Origin: Nocardia arthritidis NBRC 100137
GTDB taxonomy: Bacteria > Actinomycetota > Actinomycetes > Mycobacteriales > Mycobacteriaceae
Assembly (NCBI RefSeq): GCF_001612765.1
Contig: NZ_BDBB01000060.1
Coordinates: forward strand, 1-38,379
Length of the DNA stretch: 38,379 nucleotides
Reading direction: 5' to 3'
The notes under the pieces are model-generated. The model was not told where the DNA came from, made no database searches, and saw only the letters and a list, made by a program, of their open reading frames with translations. A program made the position numbers and the translations under genes. This document shows positions 1 through 7,382 of the stretch, in pieces (position 1 is the first letter of the stretch; the number at the start of each line of letters is the position of its first letter).

Positions 1-1
1 A

Positions 2-1825
2 GCCGGTCCCCGGCGTGCCCCCGATGCGCCGCCGCCACGCCAGACCGGCAGCTCGCCGGTGGTCCAGGACATCACGGGCGCCACACCGGCCGCCCGTCCC
101 GCGAACCGTCGCCCCGCCGAGCGCTCCGCTCCTGTAGCGCCGGTCGCGCGTCCCGAACCGGAGCAGGCCGAAGAGGTCACCGACGTCCTTCCCCCGCTCG
201 AAGAGCAGACTCGCGCCAAGCGCAAGGGCGTGGGCTGGCCCACCAAGGAGGGCAAAAACGCCAAGCCGAAGACGGTCGGCACCTCCGCGCAAACCCGCCT
301 GGAGGCCTCCCGGGAGCGCCGCAACAAGCGTCTGCGGGCCACGGGACGGGCGGGGGGAGCAGTGTGCGCCGTCGTCGCATTGCTGGTCACCGGCGGCGGC
401 TGGAGCTACCTGCGGTCGACGACAGACGGCTTCACCCAGGTCAACGCCCTCGACGAGAACTCGGAGGACATCGTCGATTCCAGTGCTCAGCTCGGCGACG
501 AGAACTACCTGCTCGTCGGCACCGACACCCGCGCGGGGGCCAACGGTCAGCTCGGCGCGGGCACTTTGGACGACGCCGAAGGCGCCCGCGCAGACACCAC
601 CATGCTGGTCCACATCCCGAAGGACCGGAGTCGGGTCGTCGTAGTGTCCTTCCCGCGCGACCTGGACGTGACCAGGCCCCAGTGCAATGGATGGGACAAC
701 GAAAAGAACGCATACTCCGACGAGAAGTTCCCGTCGGCCATAGGCGACAAGCTCAACGCCGTCTACAACCTCGGCGGCCCGATGTGCCTCGTCTCCACGA
801 TTCAGCGCCTCACCGGCGCGTCGATCAATCACTTCATCGGCATCGACTTCGCCGGTTTCGAGTCGATGGTCAACCAAATCGATGGCGTCGAGGTCTGCGC
901 GTCCAAGCCGCTCGTCGACGACGTGCTCGGCACCATCCTCGAGCACCCGGGCAAACAGCGCATCGACGGCCAAACCGCCCTGAACTACGTGCGCGCCAGG
1001 CATGTCTACGGTGAGGAACGCAGCGACTACGACCGCATCAACCGGCAGCAACGCTTCCTCGCTTCGCTGCTGCGCGGCACGCTGTCCAGCAAGGTGCTGT
1101 TCAATCCGGGCAAGTTGAAGGGTTTCATCGACGCGTTCAGCAAGCACACCTGGGTCCAGAAGGTCGAACCCGACGACCTGCTGAGGCTGGGACGATCACT
1201 GCAGAAGATCGATGCCGGCGCGGTCACCTTCATCACCGTCCCGACCGCGGGCACCACCCCCTACGGCAACGAAATTCCCCGCGAATCGGACATCAAGGCG
1301 ATCTTCAAGGCGATCCGCGACGACCAGCCACTGCCGGGCGAGAAGCCGACCGTCCAAGCGAACGCGCCCGCCCCCACCCAGGCCGCGGCGACACCGACGA
1401 AGCACCGGGCGGTGGACCCCTCCACCGTCTCGCTGCTGGTGTCCAATGGCTCCGGCGTCGAAGGGCTGGCGCGTACGGCCGCCACCAAGCTCGGCAACCA
1501 GGGCTTCACGATCTACAACACCGGAAATTACGCCAACGGCACCTCAGCGACGACGAAGGTCCGCTACGCCGCGGGCCTGGAGGCCGAGGCAGCCACCGTG
1601 GCCAGCTCGATTCCCGGCGCGACCATCGAGGCCGCCGATGATCTCGGTGGCATCGTCGAGGTCGTCATCGGGGGCGATTCGGCGAACGGCGTCATCGTGA
1701 AGGCGCCGACGCCGGTGGGTGACGAGATCACCAACGTGGTGACGAGCACCCCGAAGGATTCGACGCCGACCGTACTGCCCTCGGACCTGGAACACGTCAA
1801 CGCGGCCGAGGACATCTGCAAGTAG
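2..1825 (+). CDS. LytR-CpsA-Psr (LCP) family protein, 5' partial
   Basis: Probable LCP ligase attaching arabinogalactan or other glycopolymers to peptidoglycan on the outer face of the membrane. The frame is open to the left edge with no stop; a GTG at 59 is the first in-window start, but the Pro/Ala-rich N-terminus probably continues upstream. Counting from 59: a basic cytoplasmic region, one membrane segment at about residues 97-117, then the LCP domain with GTDTR, DTTMLVHI, VSFPRDL, KLNAVYNLGG, and the Arg-rich NYVRARH and DYDRINRQQRFL motifs. A second LytR_C domain (VSLLVSNGSGVEGLA) lies at about residues 460-540. The two-domain form is normal for mycobacterial and nocardial LCP proteins. 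It sits upstream of phoU, as Rv0822c does beside phoY2 in M. tuberculosis. Family call is firm; the exact polymer substrate is not visible. Confidence 0.93.
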   Translation, partial: AGPRRAPDAPPPRQTGSSPVVQDITGATPAARPANRRPAERSAPVAPVARPEPEQAEEVTDVLPPLEEQTRAKRKGVGWPTKEGKNAKPKTVGTSAQTRLEASRERRNKRLRATGRAGGAVCAVVALLVTGGGWSYLRSTTDGFTQVNALDENSEDIVDSSAQLGDENYLLVGTDTRAGANGQLGAGTLDDAEGARADTTMLVHIPKDRSRVVVVSFPRDLDVTRPQCNGWDNEKNAYSDEKFPSAIGDKLNAVYNLGGPMCLVSTIQRLTGASINHFIGIDFAGFESMVNQIDGVEVCASKPLVDDVLGTILEHPGKQRIDGQTALNYVRARHVYGEERSDYDRINRQQRFLASLLRGTLSSKVLFNPGKLKGFIDAFSKHTWVQKVEPDDLLRLGRSLQKIDAGAVTFITVPTAGTTPYGNEIPRESDIKAIFKAIRDDQPLPGEKPTVQANAPAPTQAAATPTKHRAVDPSTVSLLVSNGSGVEGLARTAATKLGNQGFTIYNTGNYANGTSATTKVRYAAGLEAEAATVASSIPGATIEAADDLGGIVEVVIGGDSANGVIVKAPTPVGDEITNVVTSTPKDSTPTVLPSDLEHVNAAEDICK

Positions 1826-1901
1826 GACCGGATACACCGCGGCGAGCATGCGACGCAGGTCACAATTTGCCGCGATGTCGCCGTCTCGGGCGCGGCGAAT
1901 T

Positions 1902-1930
1902 CCGGTTGTTGACCCGTCAAGGGCAACCGG
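1902..1930 (+). terminator. Hairpin downstream of LCP gene
   Basis: CCGGTTG (1902-1908) pairs with CAACCGG (1924-1930), and TTGAC/GTCAA extends the stem inside with a small bulge. It lies about 75 bases after the LCP stop with no U-run, so it is a plausible but unproven actinobacterial terminator. Confidence 0.45.
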
Positions 1931-1953
1931 CGCGCTAATGATGCACACCGGTC

Positions 1954-1997
1954 ATTCACTCGGCGTTCGTGACTTGGTCAGCGTGGCGAACTAGGGT
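1954..1997 (+). promoter_or_regulatory. phoU promoter with degenerate Pho-box-like repeat
   Basis: ATTCACT (1954) and GTTCGTG (1965) are spaced exactly 11 bases apart, the spacing of PhoP/RegX3 direct-repeat units, but the second unit departs from GTTCACC. A TANNNT -10 element, TAGGGT (1992-1997), ends 8 bases before the phoU ATG, so the transcript would be leaderless or nearly so. The -10 is convincing. The Pho box here is weak compared with the one upstream of pstS. Confidence 0.45.
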
Positions 1998-2005
1998 CAG
2001 GTTCC

Positions 2006-2668
2006 ATGCGTGTCATCTACAACGAGCAAATGGCCGAGCTCGCCCACCTGCTGGGTGAGATGGCCGGCGTTGCCGGCTCGGCCATGGAGCGGGCGACCCA
2101 AGCCCTGCTCCAGGCGGACCTCGCCCTGGCGGAGCAGGTGATCGGTGAATCCGACCGGATCGCGGAGCTGATCCAGGACGCCGAGGAGAAGGCCTTCGCC
2201 CTGCTCGCGTTGCAGGCGCCGGTGGCGGGCGACCTTCGGCAAGTGGTGAGCACGATCCAGATCGTCGCCGACGTGAATCGGATGGGCGCGCTCGCGCTGC
2301 ACGTAGCCAAGGTCGCACGCAGGCGTCATCCGAACCACGCGCTACCGGAAGCCGTCAACGGCTACTTCGCCGAGATGGGCCGCATCGCGGTGAACATGGG
2401 GGCCGGTGCGCGAGAGGTGCTGGAGACCCGCGACCCCGAGCGCGCCGCGCAGCTGAACGAGGACGACGAGGCGATGGACGACCTGCATCGTCACCTCTTC
2501 ACGCTGCTCATGGACCGTGAGTGGAAGTACGGCGTAGCCGCCGCCGTCGACGTCACACTGCTCGGCCGCTACTACGAGCGCTTCGCCGACCACGCCGTCG
2601 AAATCGGCCGGCGGGTGATCTTCCTGGTGACCGGCGTCCTCCCCCCTGACCCGGATGCCGAGGGGTAA
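2006..2668 (+). CDS. phoU: Phosphate transport system regulatory protein PhoU
   Basis: PhoU links the Pst importer to the phosphate-sensing histidine kinase and restrains the Pho response when phosphate is plentiful; it is cytoplasmic and membrane-associated. The 220 residues are the usual length and form two similar three-helix bundles. The PhoU metal-binding-type motifs are seen in each half: the helix containing DRIAELIQDAEEKAFALLALQ in the first, and DEAMDDLHRHLF with RYYERFADHAVEIGRRVIF in the second. The ATG at 2006 sits 8 bases after a TAGGGT -10 element and has no clear Shine-Dalgarno, so a leaderless start is likely. It is the counterpart of mycobacterial phoY2, and pstSCAB is encoded convergently about 3 kb away. 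Confidence 0.95.
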   Translation: MRVIYNEQMAELAHLLGEMAGVAGSAMERATQALLQADLALAEQVIGESDRIAELIQDAEEKAFALLALQAPVAGDLRQVVSTIQIVADVNRMGALALHVAKVARRRHPNHALPEAVNGYFAEMGRIAVNMGAGAREVLETRDPERAAQLNEDDEAMDDLHRHLFTLLMDREWKYGVAAAVDVTLLGRYYERFADHAVEIGRRVIFLVTGVLPPDPDAEG

Positions 2669-2787
2669 CCGAAAGACTTGCCGGGCTTGACGTTTCGCGG
2701 GCGGTAAATGATAGATTTACCCGCGCGGAGCGGGATTGCTCCGGTATAGCGTTACGCCGGAGGGGATCCGGTATGAAGGGGGGCGTC

Positions 2788-3081
2788 ATGAACGTCGATC
2801 CAGCAGAGCTGCGCGCGTTGGCCGCGTCGATGGATCAAATCAGCGGCAATATCGGCGGCTTGACGGTGCGTACCACCACGGACGCGCTCGGTAATGTGCT
2901 GCCCGGTTCGGCATTGAGCGAAGTGTGCTCGGCGGCGGGTGCGAATGTCGAAGACGCGTGGCGGCGAATGGCCATGCGGTGTAAACGGATCTCCAACATC
3001 GCCAAAGGCGGCGCCGCGAACTACGAGGTGTCCGACCAGCAGTTTCGCGATGGCCTCGAGGCGATGGGCGCGCAGCTGTGA
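2788..3081 (+). CDS. EspC-like type VII secretion target, small
   Basis: A 97-residue, mostly helical protein resembling the EspC/DUF2580 family of type VII (ESX) secretion-associated proteins. It begins MNVDPAELRALA, has two predicted helices, and ends with NYEVSDQQFRDGL, which contains the YxxxD export signal (Y-E-V-S-D). There is no signal peptide and no canonical WxG turn. The start at 2788 is preferred over an in-frame ATG at 2773 because an AAGGGGGG ribosome site precedes it and the family begins at about this residue. Its stop overlaps the GTG of the next gene (GTGA), so the two are probably translated together and perhaps exported as a partner pair. No ESX secretion genes lie in the window. 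Confidence 0.72.
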   Translation: MNVDPAELRALAASMDQISGNIGGLTVRTTTDALGNVLPGSALSEVCSAAGANVEDAWRRMAMRCKRISNIAKGGAANYEVSDQQFRDGLEAMGAQL

Positions 3082-4607
3082 GGACGACGAATTCGACGGC
3101 CACGCTGAGTCAGGTGCGGTCGGAATGGCAACCGTGGAAACTGGGCGAAGCCGGAACGGAAATACGAACTCGCAATGGCGAATTCGTATCGTTGATCGAT
3201 GAAACGGTGACGCAGATTCGTGCGGCAGGCGCGCATTGGAGTGGCGATGCCTATTACGCGGCCTACGACCGGATAGCCGGCGACCGCGACGCGGCGAACA
3301 AAGTGGCGCTGGATACCGAGGAACTCGCGCAGACGTTGATCGATAGCGGCACCAGTCTGGCCGGGTTCCGCCAAGCTTTGCTGGACAAGGTCGACCAGGC
3401 CGTCGCGGCCGGATTCACCGTCTCCGAGGACTGGCAGGTCACTCCCGGGCCGGACGTCGCGGACGACGACGGCGACTCGCAGTACACCCACCAGACCGCC
3501 ATCACCACGGCGCTGAACGAGCTGCTCGGCACCCAATCGGACGTCGCCACCAAGATCGAGCAGGCCAGCGGTAATGTGCGTGCCCGCAGTGACCAGCTCG
3601 GCGACGGCGACCCGCTCGACAGCGGCGAGCAGACGGATCCGATGCTCGCGGTGTACGGCCGGCAGTCCGATAGCGCGAACACCGACGAGGACCCGACCGA
3701 CCCTTCCACCACTCCCGCGGGCACGCCGCAGGCGAATCCGATCGCCGAGGAGCAGTCCACCGGCGAAGACGAGACCGATAAGTCGAAGTCGGGCGAGGAC
3801 AAGAGCGACGACGACGACAAGAGCACCGGCGAAGACAAGAACACCGGCGAAGACAAGAACACCGGCGAAGACAAGAACACCGGCGAAGACAAGGGCGAGA
3901 AGAGCGACGACTCCAAGTCGTCCGGTTCCACCGGTCCCGCCGGCGACCCGAATTCCTGGACACCCTCGGATGTGACGAGTCTTATCAGCGCGGTGGGCGG
4001 GATCACCGGAGATGTGCCGACGTTGATCGAGTCCGTCGGCAAGCTCGACGACGATCTCGACGACATCATCAAAGCGGGCGGAGAGGCGGGAAAGGGCCTG
4101 ATCGACTCCGCGGGCTCGGCCGCGGAGAACTTCGCGAAGGCCGCCGATACGGTGATCACGAGCGTCGACCAGGCGGCCGACGGCACGCCCGCGGACTCAC
4201 CGTCCACGGGTGAGCCCGCCAAGGACGGCACACCGGCAGCGGACAAAGCCTCCGACGATTCCACGACCGACCAGCCCTCCAAAGCCGATCCGAACGCGAA
4301 AGCCACCGATCCGAAGGCGGATGACCCGACTTCGAAGGCCGACGACAGCAAGACCGGAAATCCGAATCCGGCGCAGGGCACGGAAACGAAGCCGGAACAA
4401 CAGCCTGCGTCCGTCCGGCAGGCGAGCTACACCGGTACCGAACCCGCCGCGCCCAGCAGCACTTCCGCGCCCAGCTCACCGTCGACCGCGCCCGCGAGTA
4501 CCGGCTTGCTCGGAGGACACACGGCGAATCGGCAAGCGGATTCGGAACACACCCGTCGAGTAGAAGCGGCGCAGACGCCGCTGTTCGAGACACCCCCAGA
4601 CCAGTAG
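3078..4607 (+). CDS. Large T7SS-associated protein with disordered repeat tail
   Basis: I do not recognise a named family. Residues 1-190 are helical and contain HWSGDAYYAAYD, which combines a WxG turn with a YxxxD-type signal (Y-A-A-Y-D), suggesting an ESX-exported substrate. From about residue 195 the protein becomes an acidic, Thr/Ser/Asp/Pro-rich low-complexity tail with four TGEDK repeats. A short helical stretch lies at about 295-370 (SLISAVGGITGDVPTLIESV), followed by a second Ala/Pro/Thr-rich tail to residue 509. No enzymatic or toxin domain is seen and there is no signal peptide. The GTG start overlaps the stop of the EspC-like gene by four bases, indicating translational coupling. 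A strong hairpin follows at 4631. Role in T7SS is an inference from the motifs and partner gene. Confidence 0.7.
   Translation: MRTTNSTATLSQVRSEWQPWKLGEAGTEIRTRNGEFVSLIDETVTQIRAAGAHWSGDAYYAAYDRIAGDRDAANKVALDTEELAQTLIDSGTSLAGFRQALLDKVDQAVAAGFTVSEDWQVTPGPDVADDDGDSQYTHQTAITTALNELLGTQSDVATKIEQASGNVRARSDQLGDGDPLDSGEQTDPMLAVYGRQSDSANTDEDPTDPSTTPAGTPQANPIAEEQSTGEDETDKSKSGEDKSDDDDKSTGEDKNTGEDKNTGEDKNTGEDKGEKSDDSKSSGSTGPAGDPNSWTPSDVTSLISAVGGITGDVPTLIESVGKLDDDLDDIIKAGGEAGKGLIDSAGSAAENFAKAADTVITSVDQAADGTPADSPSTGEPAKDGTPAADKASDDSTTDQPSKADPNAKATDPKADDPTSKADDSKTGNPNPAQGTETKPEQQPASVRQASYTGTEPAAPSSTSAPSSPSTAPASTGLLGGHTANRQADSEHTRRVEAAQTPLFETPPDQ
3822..3893 (+). repeat. Four tandem 18-bp coding repeats
   Basis: Four head-to-tail copies of (A)ACACCGGCGAAGACAAG encode S/N-TGEDK. 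Copies two to four are identical in DNA and the first differs by one base (AGC for AAC). Near-perfect identity at synonymous sites indicates recent expansion by slippage or unequal exchange. Confidence 0.95.
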
Positions 4608-4630
4608 ATCAGCATTTCCTGCCGAATGGA

Positions 4631-4670
4631 GAAAGGCCCGGGGTAGCCGACTCGCTACCCAGGGCCTTTC
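4631..4670. terminator. Strong hairpin after the T7SS-like pair
   Basis: GAAAGGCCC (4631-4639) pairs with GGGCCTTTC (4662-4670), continued by GGGTAGC/GCTACCC around a 6-base loop. It would end the plus-strand cargo operon and can work in both directions. It closely resembles the pstB terminator at 5606-5635 and is the start of the duplicated segment. Confidence 0.85.
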
Positions 4671-4707
4671 CTCTACCCGTACCGATCGAAGCCGCTCGGC
4701 AGCCGGA

Positions 4708-4742
4708 TCAGCCGAAACGGCCGGAGATGTAATCCTCCGTGG
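4708..4742 (-). pseudogene. Remnant: duplicated 3' end of pstB
   Basis: Read on the minus strand, this stretch encodes TEDYISGRFG followed by TGA, exactly the last ten residues and stop of the intact PstB (stop at 5682). Homology runs on downstream in minus-strand terms through GCCGCTCGGC (4691) to a near-copy of the same terminator hairpin at 4631. Upstream of codon T the similarity stops abruptly at about 4742, and no long open frame continues. It is a non-functional fragment left by duplication or recombination. Confidence 0.85.
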
Positions 4743-4819
4743 GTATAGCGAGCCGCCTGAGCTTGCCACTTCCCGGTCCGCCACCGCCCCTTCGAACCGT
4801 AGCCACCGACAACGGCAAA

Positions 4820-4854
4820 ATCGGCCCCGTCCGCTGCCAGCGGGCGGGGCCGAT
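4820..4854. terminator. Hairpin downstream of small secreted-protein gene
   Basis: ATCGGCCCCG (4820-4829) pairs with CGGGGCCGAT (4845-4854), and CCGCT/AGCGG pair inside it. It lies about 75 bases past the stop of the minus-strand gene at 4929-5129 and is probably its terminator. Confidence 0.75.
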
Positions 4855-4928
4855 CGTTGGACTGTTGCGTTATGCGCCGACGGCTTGCCAGTTGTCGACG
4901 GCGTAGATTACAACAGGAGCAGGTATGA

Positions 4929-5129
4929 CTATCCGGCGATGATCCATCCGTACGAGCCCCCGCCGTATGAGTAACACACCCACTTCGTCGAACCTTCATA
5001 GTGAACGTTGCCAACGGAATACGCATTGCAAGGCGCTGTAGGCGCAGCCTCAGCTTGTGGGGCAAGCATCGCCGCGGACAAGATCGTGGCCACACCGACC
5101 AACGCACCAGAGAGCAATCGTACTGCCAT
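4929..5129 (-). CDS. Small secreted protein, unknown function
   Basis: A 66-residue protein with a clear signal peptide: MAVRLLSGAL, a hydrophobic core, and an AEA-A type cleavage site near residue 29. The mature part is only about 37 residues and rich in Tyr, Gly and Ser (CNAYSVGNVHYEG, WVCYSYGGGSYGW), with two cysteines that could form one disulfide. I do not recognise the family. The ATG at 5129 is preceded by AAAGAGG at good spacing; an adjacent GTG at 5132 is less likely. It lies between the pstB remnant and the IS110 remnant, with its own hairpin downstream, so it may have arrived with that segment. Real gene probable, role unknown. Confidence 0.65.
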   Translation of the reverse strand: MAVRLLSGALVGVATILSAAMLAPQAEAAPTAPCNAYSVGNVHYEGSTKWVCYSYGGGSYGWIIAG

Positions 5130-5265
5130 CACGAAACCTCTTTCGCTTCAACGGAATCCACAGAGGTTGCGCCATTCGAACCCCCCTGTTTCACAGCCTA
5201 CCGAACCATGCTGAAGGAAACAATGACCCGAGCGCACCTTCCGCCCCCGTTCGCAAGGGATCCGC

Positions 5266-5545
5266 GGCCGGGATAGGTGCGACGCCGCGCAGCCGCGCGA
5301 ACGCCGCCTCGGAGATCAGCCGATCGGAGTTGTCACCGATCGAAATCAGAAGGACGGCAGCGGTATCCGGCCCAAGGGCGAATACCTCGCAGGGGCCGAT
5401 TCGGGCGGGTACTTCGGCGACTTCGAAGCCGCTGTCGCAGGTCGCGGGCGAGTTCCGCGCCATAGGAGCCGGTGCCCTCGATCCCGGCGCGGACTACCCG
5501 ACCGCTGGATCGCAGCCAGTTCCCGGGTTCGGGCAAGAAACTACG
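5266..5545 (-). pseudogene. Decayed IS110-family transposase remnant
   Basis: Two minus-strand frames carry pieces of one IS110-type transposase. In the first, 5536-5438 encodes RVVRAGIEGTGSYGAELARDL, the signature near the end of the N-terminal DEDD nuclease domain. After a frame change the other frame gives GFEVAEVPARIG and then jumps to GPDTAAVLL, GDNSDRL and SEAAFARLRGVAPIPA, hallmarks of the C-terminal Transposase_20 domain. The whole middle, most of the catalytic domain and the last part are missing, and a stop lies at 5546. It cannot be active. No flanking terminal repeats are recognisable. It sits just downstream of pstB. Confidence 0.82.
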
Positions 5546-5605
5546 TCAGATCGTCAACCGGGCAAACGCTGCCTGATGCGGCAACTAGTTCTTGGCCGGA
5601 GCGCA

Positions 5606-5635
5606 GAAAGGCCCTGGGCATACCCAGGGCCTTTC
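5606..5635. terminator. pstSCAB operon terminator
   Basis: A perfect 13-bp stem, GAAAGGCCCTGGG (5606-5618) with CCCAGGGCCTTTC (5623-5635), around a 4-base loop, about 45 bases beyond the pstB stop. On the minus strand, pairing of the A/T ends supplies a modest U-rich tail. A related hairpin is at 4631. Confidence 0.88.
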
Positions 5636-5681
5636 ACTTTGCCTGTCGCAGCCTCGGTGCACAGCCGCTCGGCAACCGGAA

Positions 5682-6458
5682 TCAGCCGAAACGGCCGGAG
5701 ATGTAATCTTCCGTGGCCTTCTGCGACGGGTTGGAGAAGATCTTCTCGGTGTCGTCGATCTCGATCAGCTTGCCCGGCTTGCCCTGGGCCTCCAGGTTGA
5801 AGAAGCCGGTCTGGTCACTCACGCGCGCGGCCTGCTGCATGTTGTGGGTGACGATGACGATGGTGAATTCCTTCTTCAGCTCGGTGATCAGGTCCTCGAT
5901 CGCCAGGGTGGAGATCGGGTCGAGCGCCGAGCAGGGCTCGTCCATGAGCAGCACGTCGGGCGAGACGGCGATGGCGCGCGCGATGCACAGACGCTGCTGC
6001 TGACCGCCGGAGAGGCCGCCGCCCGGCTTGTCCAGGCGGTCCTTCACCTCGTTCCACAGGTTGGCGCCGCGCAGCGAGCGCTCGGCCACCTCGTCGAGTT
6101 CCTTCTTGTTGCGCACGCCTTGCAGCTTCAGGCCCGCGACCACGTTGTCCTTGATGGACATGGTGGGAAACGGGTTGGGCCGCTGGAAGACCATGCCGAT
6201 CGTGCGGCGCACGCCCACCGGGTCGACCTGGGTGCCGTAGATGTCCTCACCGTCGAGCAGCACCGCGCCCTCGACCCTGGCGTTCGGGGTTACCTCGTGC
6301 ATGCGGTTGAGCGAACGCAGCACGGTGGACTTGCCACAACCCGAGGGACCGATGAAGGCGGTCACGCTGCGCGGCAGCACGGTCAGCGAGACATCGGACA
6401 CGGCATGGAACTTGCCGTAGTAGATGTTCAGATCTTTGACGTCGATCCGCTTGGCCAT
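5682..6458 (-). CDS. pstB: Phosphate ABC transporter ATP-binding protein PstB
   Basis: Cytoplasmic ATPase that powers phosphate import through PstC-PstA. The 258 residues match the family. Walker A GPSGCGKST is at 37-45, Q-loop in FQRPNPFP at about 91-98, ABC signature LSGGQQQR at 149-156, Walker B VLLMDEP at 169-175 and the switch His in THNMQQ at about 204. The protein ends with the typical ATEDYISGRFG. The ATG at 6458 follows the pstA stop by 21 bases, so it is the last gene of pstS-pstC-pstA-pstB. In M. tuberculosis the equivalent gene (phoT) lies alone beside mshD. Its 3' end is partly copied at 4708-4742. Confidence 0.97.
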   Translation of the reverse strand: MAKRIDVKDLNIYYGKFHAVSDVSLTVLPRSVTAFIGPSGCGKSTVLRSLNRMHEVTPNARVEGAVLLDGEDIYGTQVDPVGVRRTIGMVFQRPNPFPTMSIKDNVVAGLKLQGVRNKKELDEVAERSLRGANLWNEVKDRLDKPGGGLSGGQQQRLCIARAIAVSPDVLLMDEPCSALDPISTLAIEDLITELKKEFTIVIVTHNMQQAARVSDQTGFFNLEAQGKPGKLIEIDDTEKIFSNPSQKATEDYISGRFG

Positions 6459-6479
6459 TGTCGGTAATCCGTTCCGCTT

Positions 6480-7382
6480 CTATCGGTTCCGGGTGAGCAG
6501 GCGGTTGAGGACCGCAGCCGCGAGGTACAGGAAGGCGATGATGATGATGAGGGTCAAAGCCGCGCCCCAGACTCGCTCGCGTCCGGCGGCTTCGGGGTTG
6601 GCCAGCTCCTGGTAGATCAACAGCGGCAGCGACGCCATGTTGCCGTCGAAGATGTTCGTGTTGATCGACTTGCTGTAGCCGACCAGCACCAGCACGGGAG
6701 CGGTCTCGCCCATCACCCTGGCGATGGCGAGCAGGATGCCGCTGATCATGCCGGGCAGAGCCGTCGGCACCACGATCCGCACGATGGTCTTCCACTTCGG
6801 GATACCCAGCGCGTAGGACGCTTCGCGTAGTTCGTCGGGCACCAGTTTGAGCATTTCCTCGGTGCTGCGGACGACCACCGGCAGCATCAGCAGCACCAAC
6901 GCCAGCGACACCGCGAGCGAGCTCTGCGGGAATCCGAGCGTCGCGATCCACAGCGCGAAGATGAACAGCGCCGCGACGATCGACGGCACGCCGGCCAGGA
7001 TGTCGACCATGAAGGTCGTGGTCTTGGCCAGCACGCCACGGCCGTACTCGACCAGGTACACCGCGGCCATGATGCCGAGCGGCACGGCGATCACCGTCGC
7101 GACCAGCGACTGGGCGATGGTGCCGTAGATGGCGTGGTAGACGCCGCCCGCGACCTGATTGGGCAGCACGCCCTTCAGCGAGTTCTGCCACCAGTTGGCC
7201 CGGACCACGGCGCTGAAGCCCTTGGTGATCACCATGATCAGGACCCACGCCAGTGGCACGAGCGCGATGCCGAACGCCAGCCAGACCAAACCGGTCGCGA
7301 CGTTGTTGCGTATCCGGCGCGACAGGCTCACGTCCCGGAATGTGGGCGGCTTGATCGGCCGGTCCAGAGTCGAGGTGGTCAT
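6480..7382 (-). CDS. pstA: Phosphate ABC transporter permease PstA
   Basis: Integral membrane permease that forms the phosphate channel with PstC. The protein has 300 residues, a basic N-terminus (MTTSTLDRPIKPPTF), six hydrophobic segments, and the binding-protein-dependent transport loop EASYALGIPKWKTIVRIVVP that contacts PstB. A longer in-frame extension upstream of 7382 overlaps pstC and lacks membrane character, so it is rejected. The chosen ATG shares one base with the pstC stop (TGATG), which implies coupled translation. Start choice and function are both secure. Confidence 0.96.
   Translation of the reverse strand: MTTSTLDRPIKPPTFRDVSLSRRIRNNVATGLVWLAFGIALVPLAWVLIMVITKGFSAVVRANWWQNSLKGVLPNQVAGGVYHAIYGTIAQSLVATVIAVPLGIMAAVYLVEYGRGVLAKTTTFMVDILAGVPSIVAALFIFALWIATLGFPQSSLAVSLALVLLMLPVVVRSTEEMLKLVPDELREASYALGIPKWKTIVRIVVPTALPGMISGILLAIARVMGETAPVLVLVGYSKSINTNIFDGNMASLPLLIYQELANPEAAGRERVWGAALTLIIIIAFLYLAAAVLNRLLTRNR

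Noticed and set aside
5057..5800. Plus-strand 247-codon frame over the IS110 remnant and pstB end
   Set aside because: Its translation has no known domain, and the minus strand explains the region as transposase and pstB.
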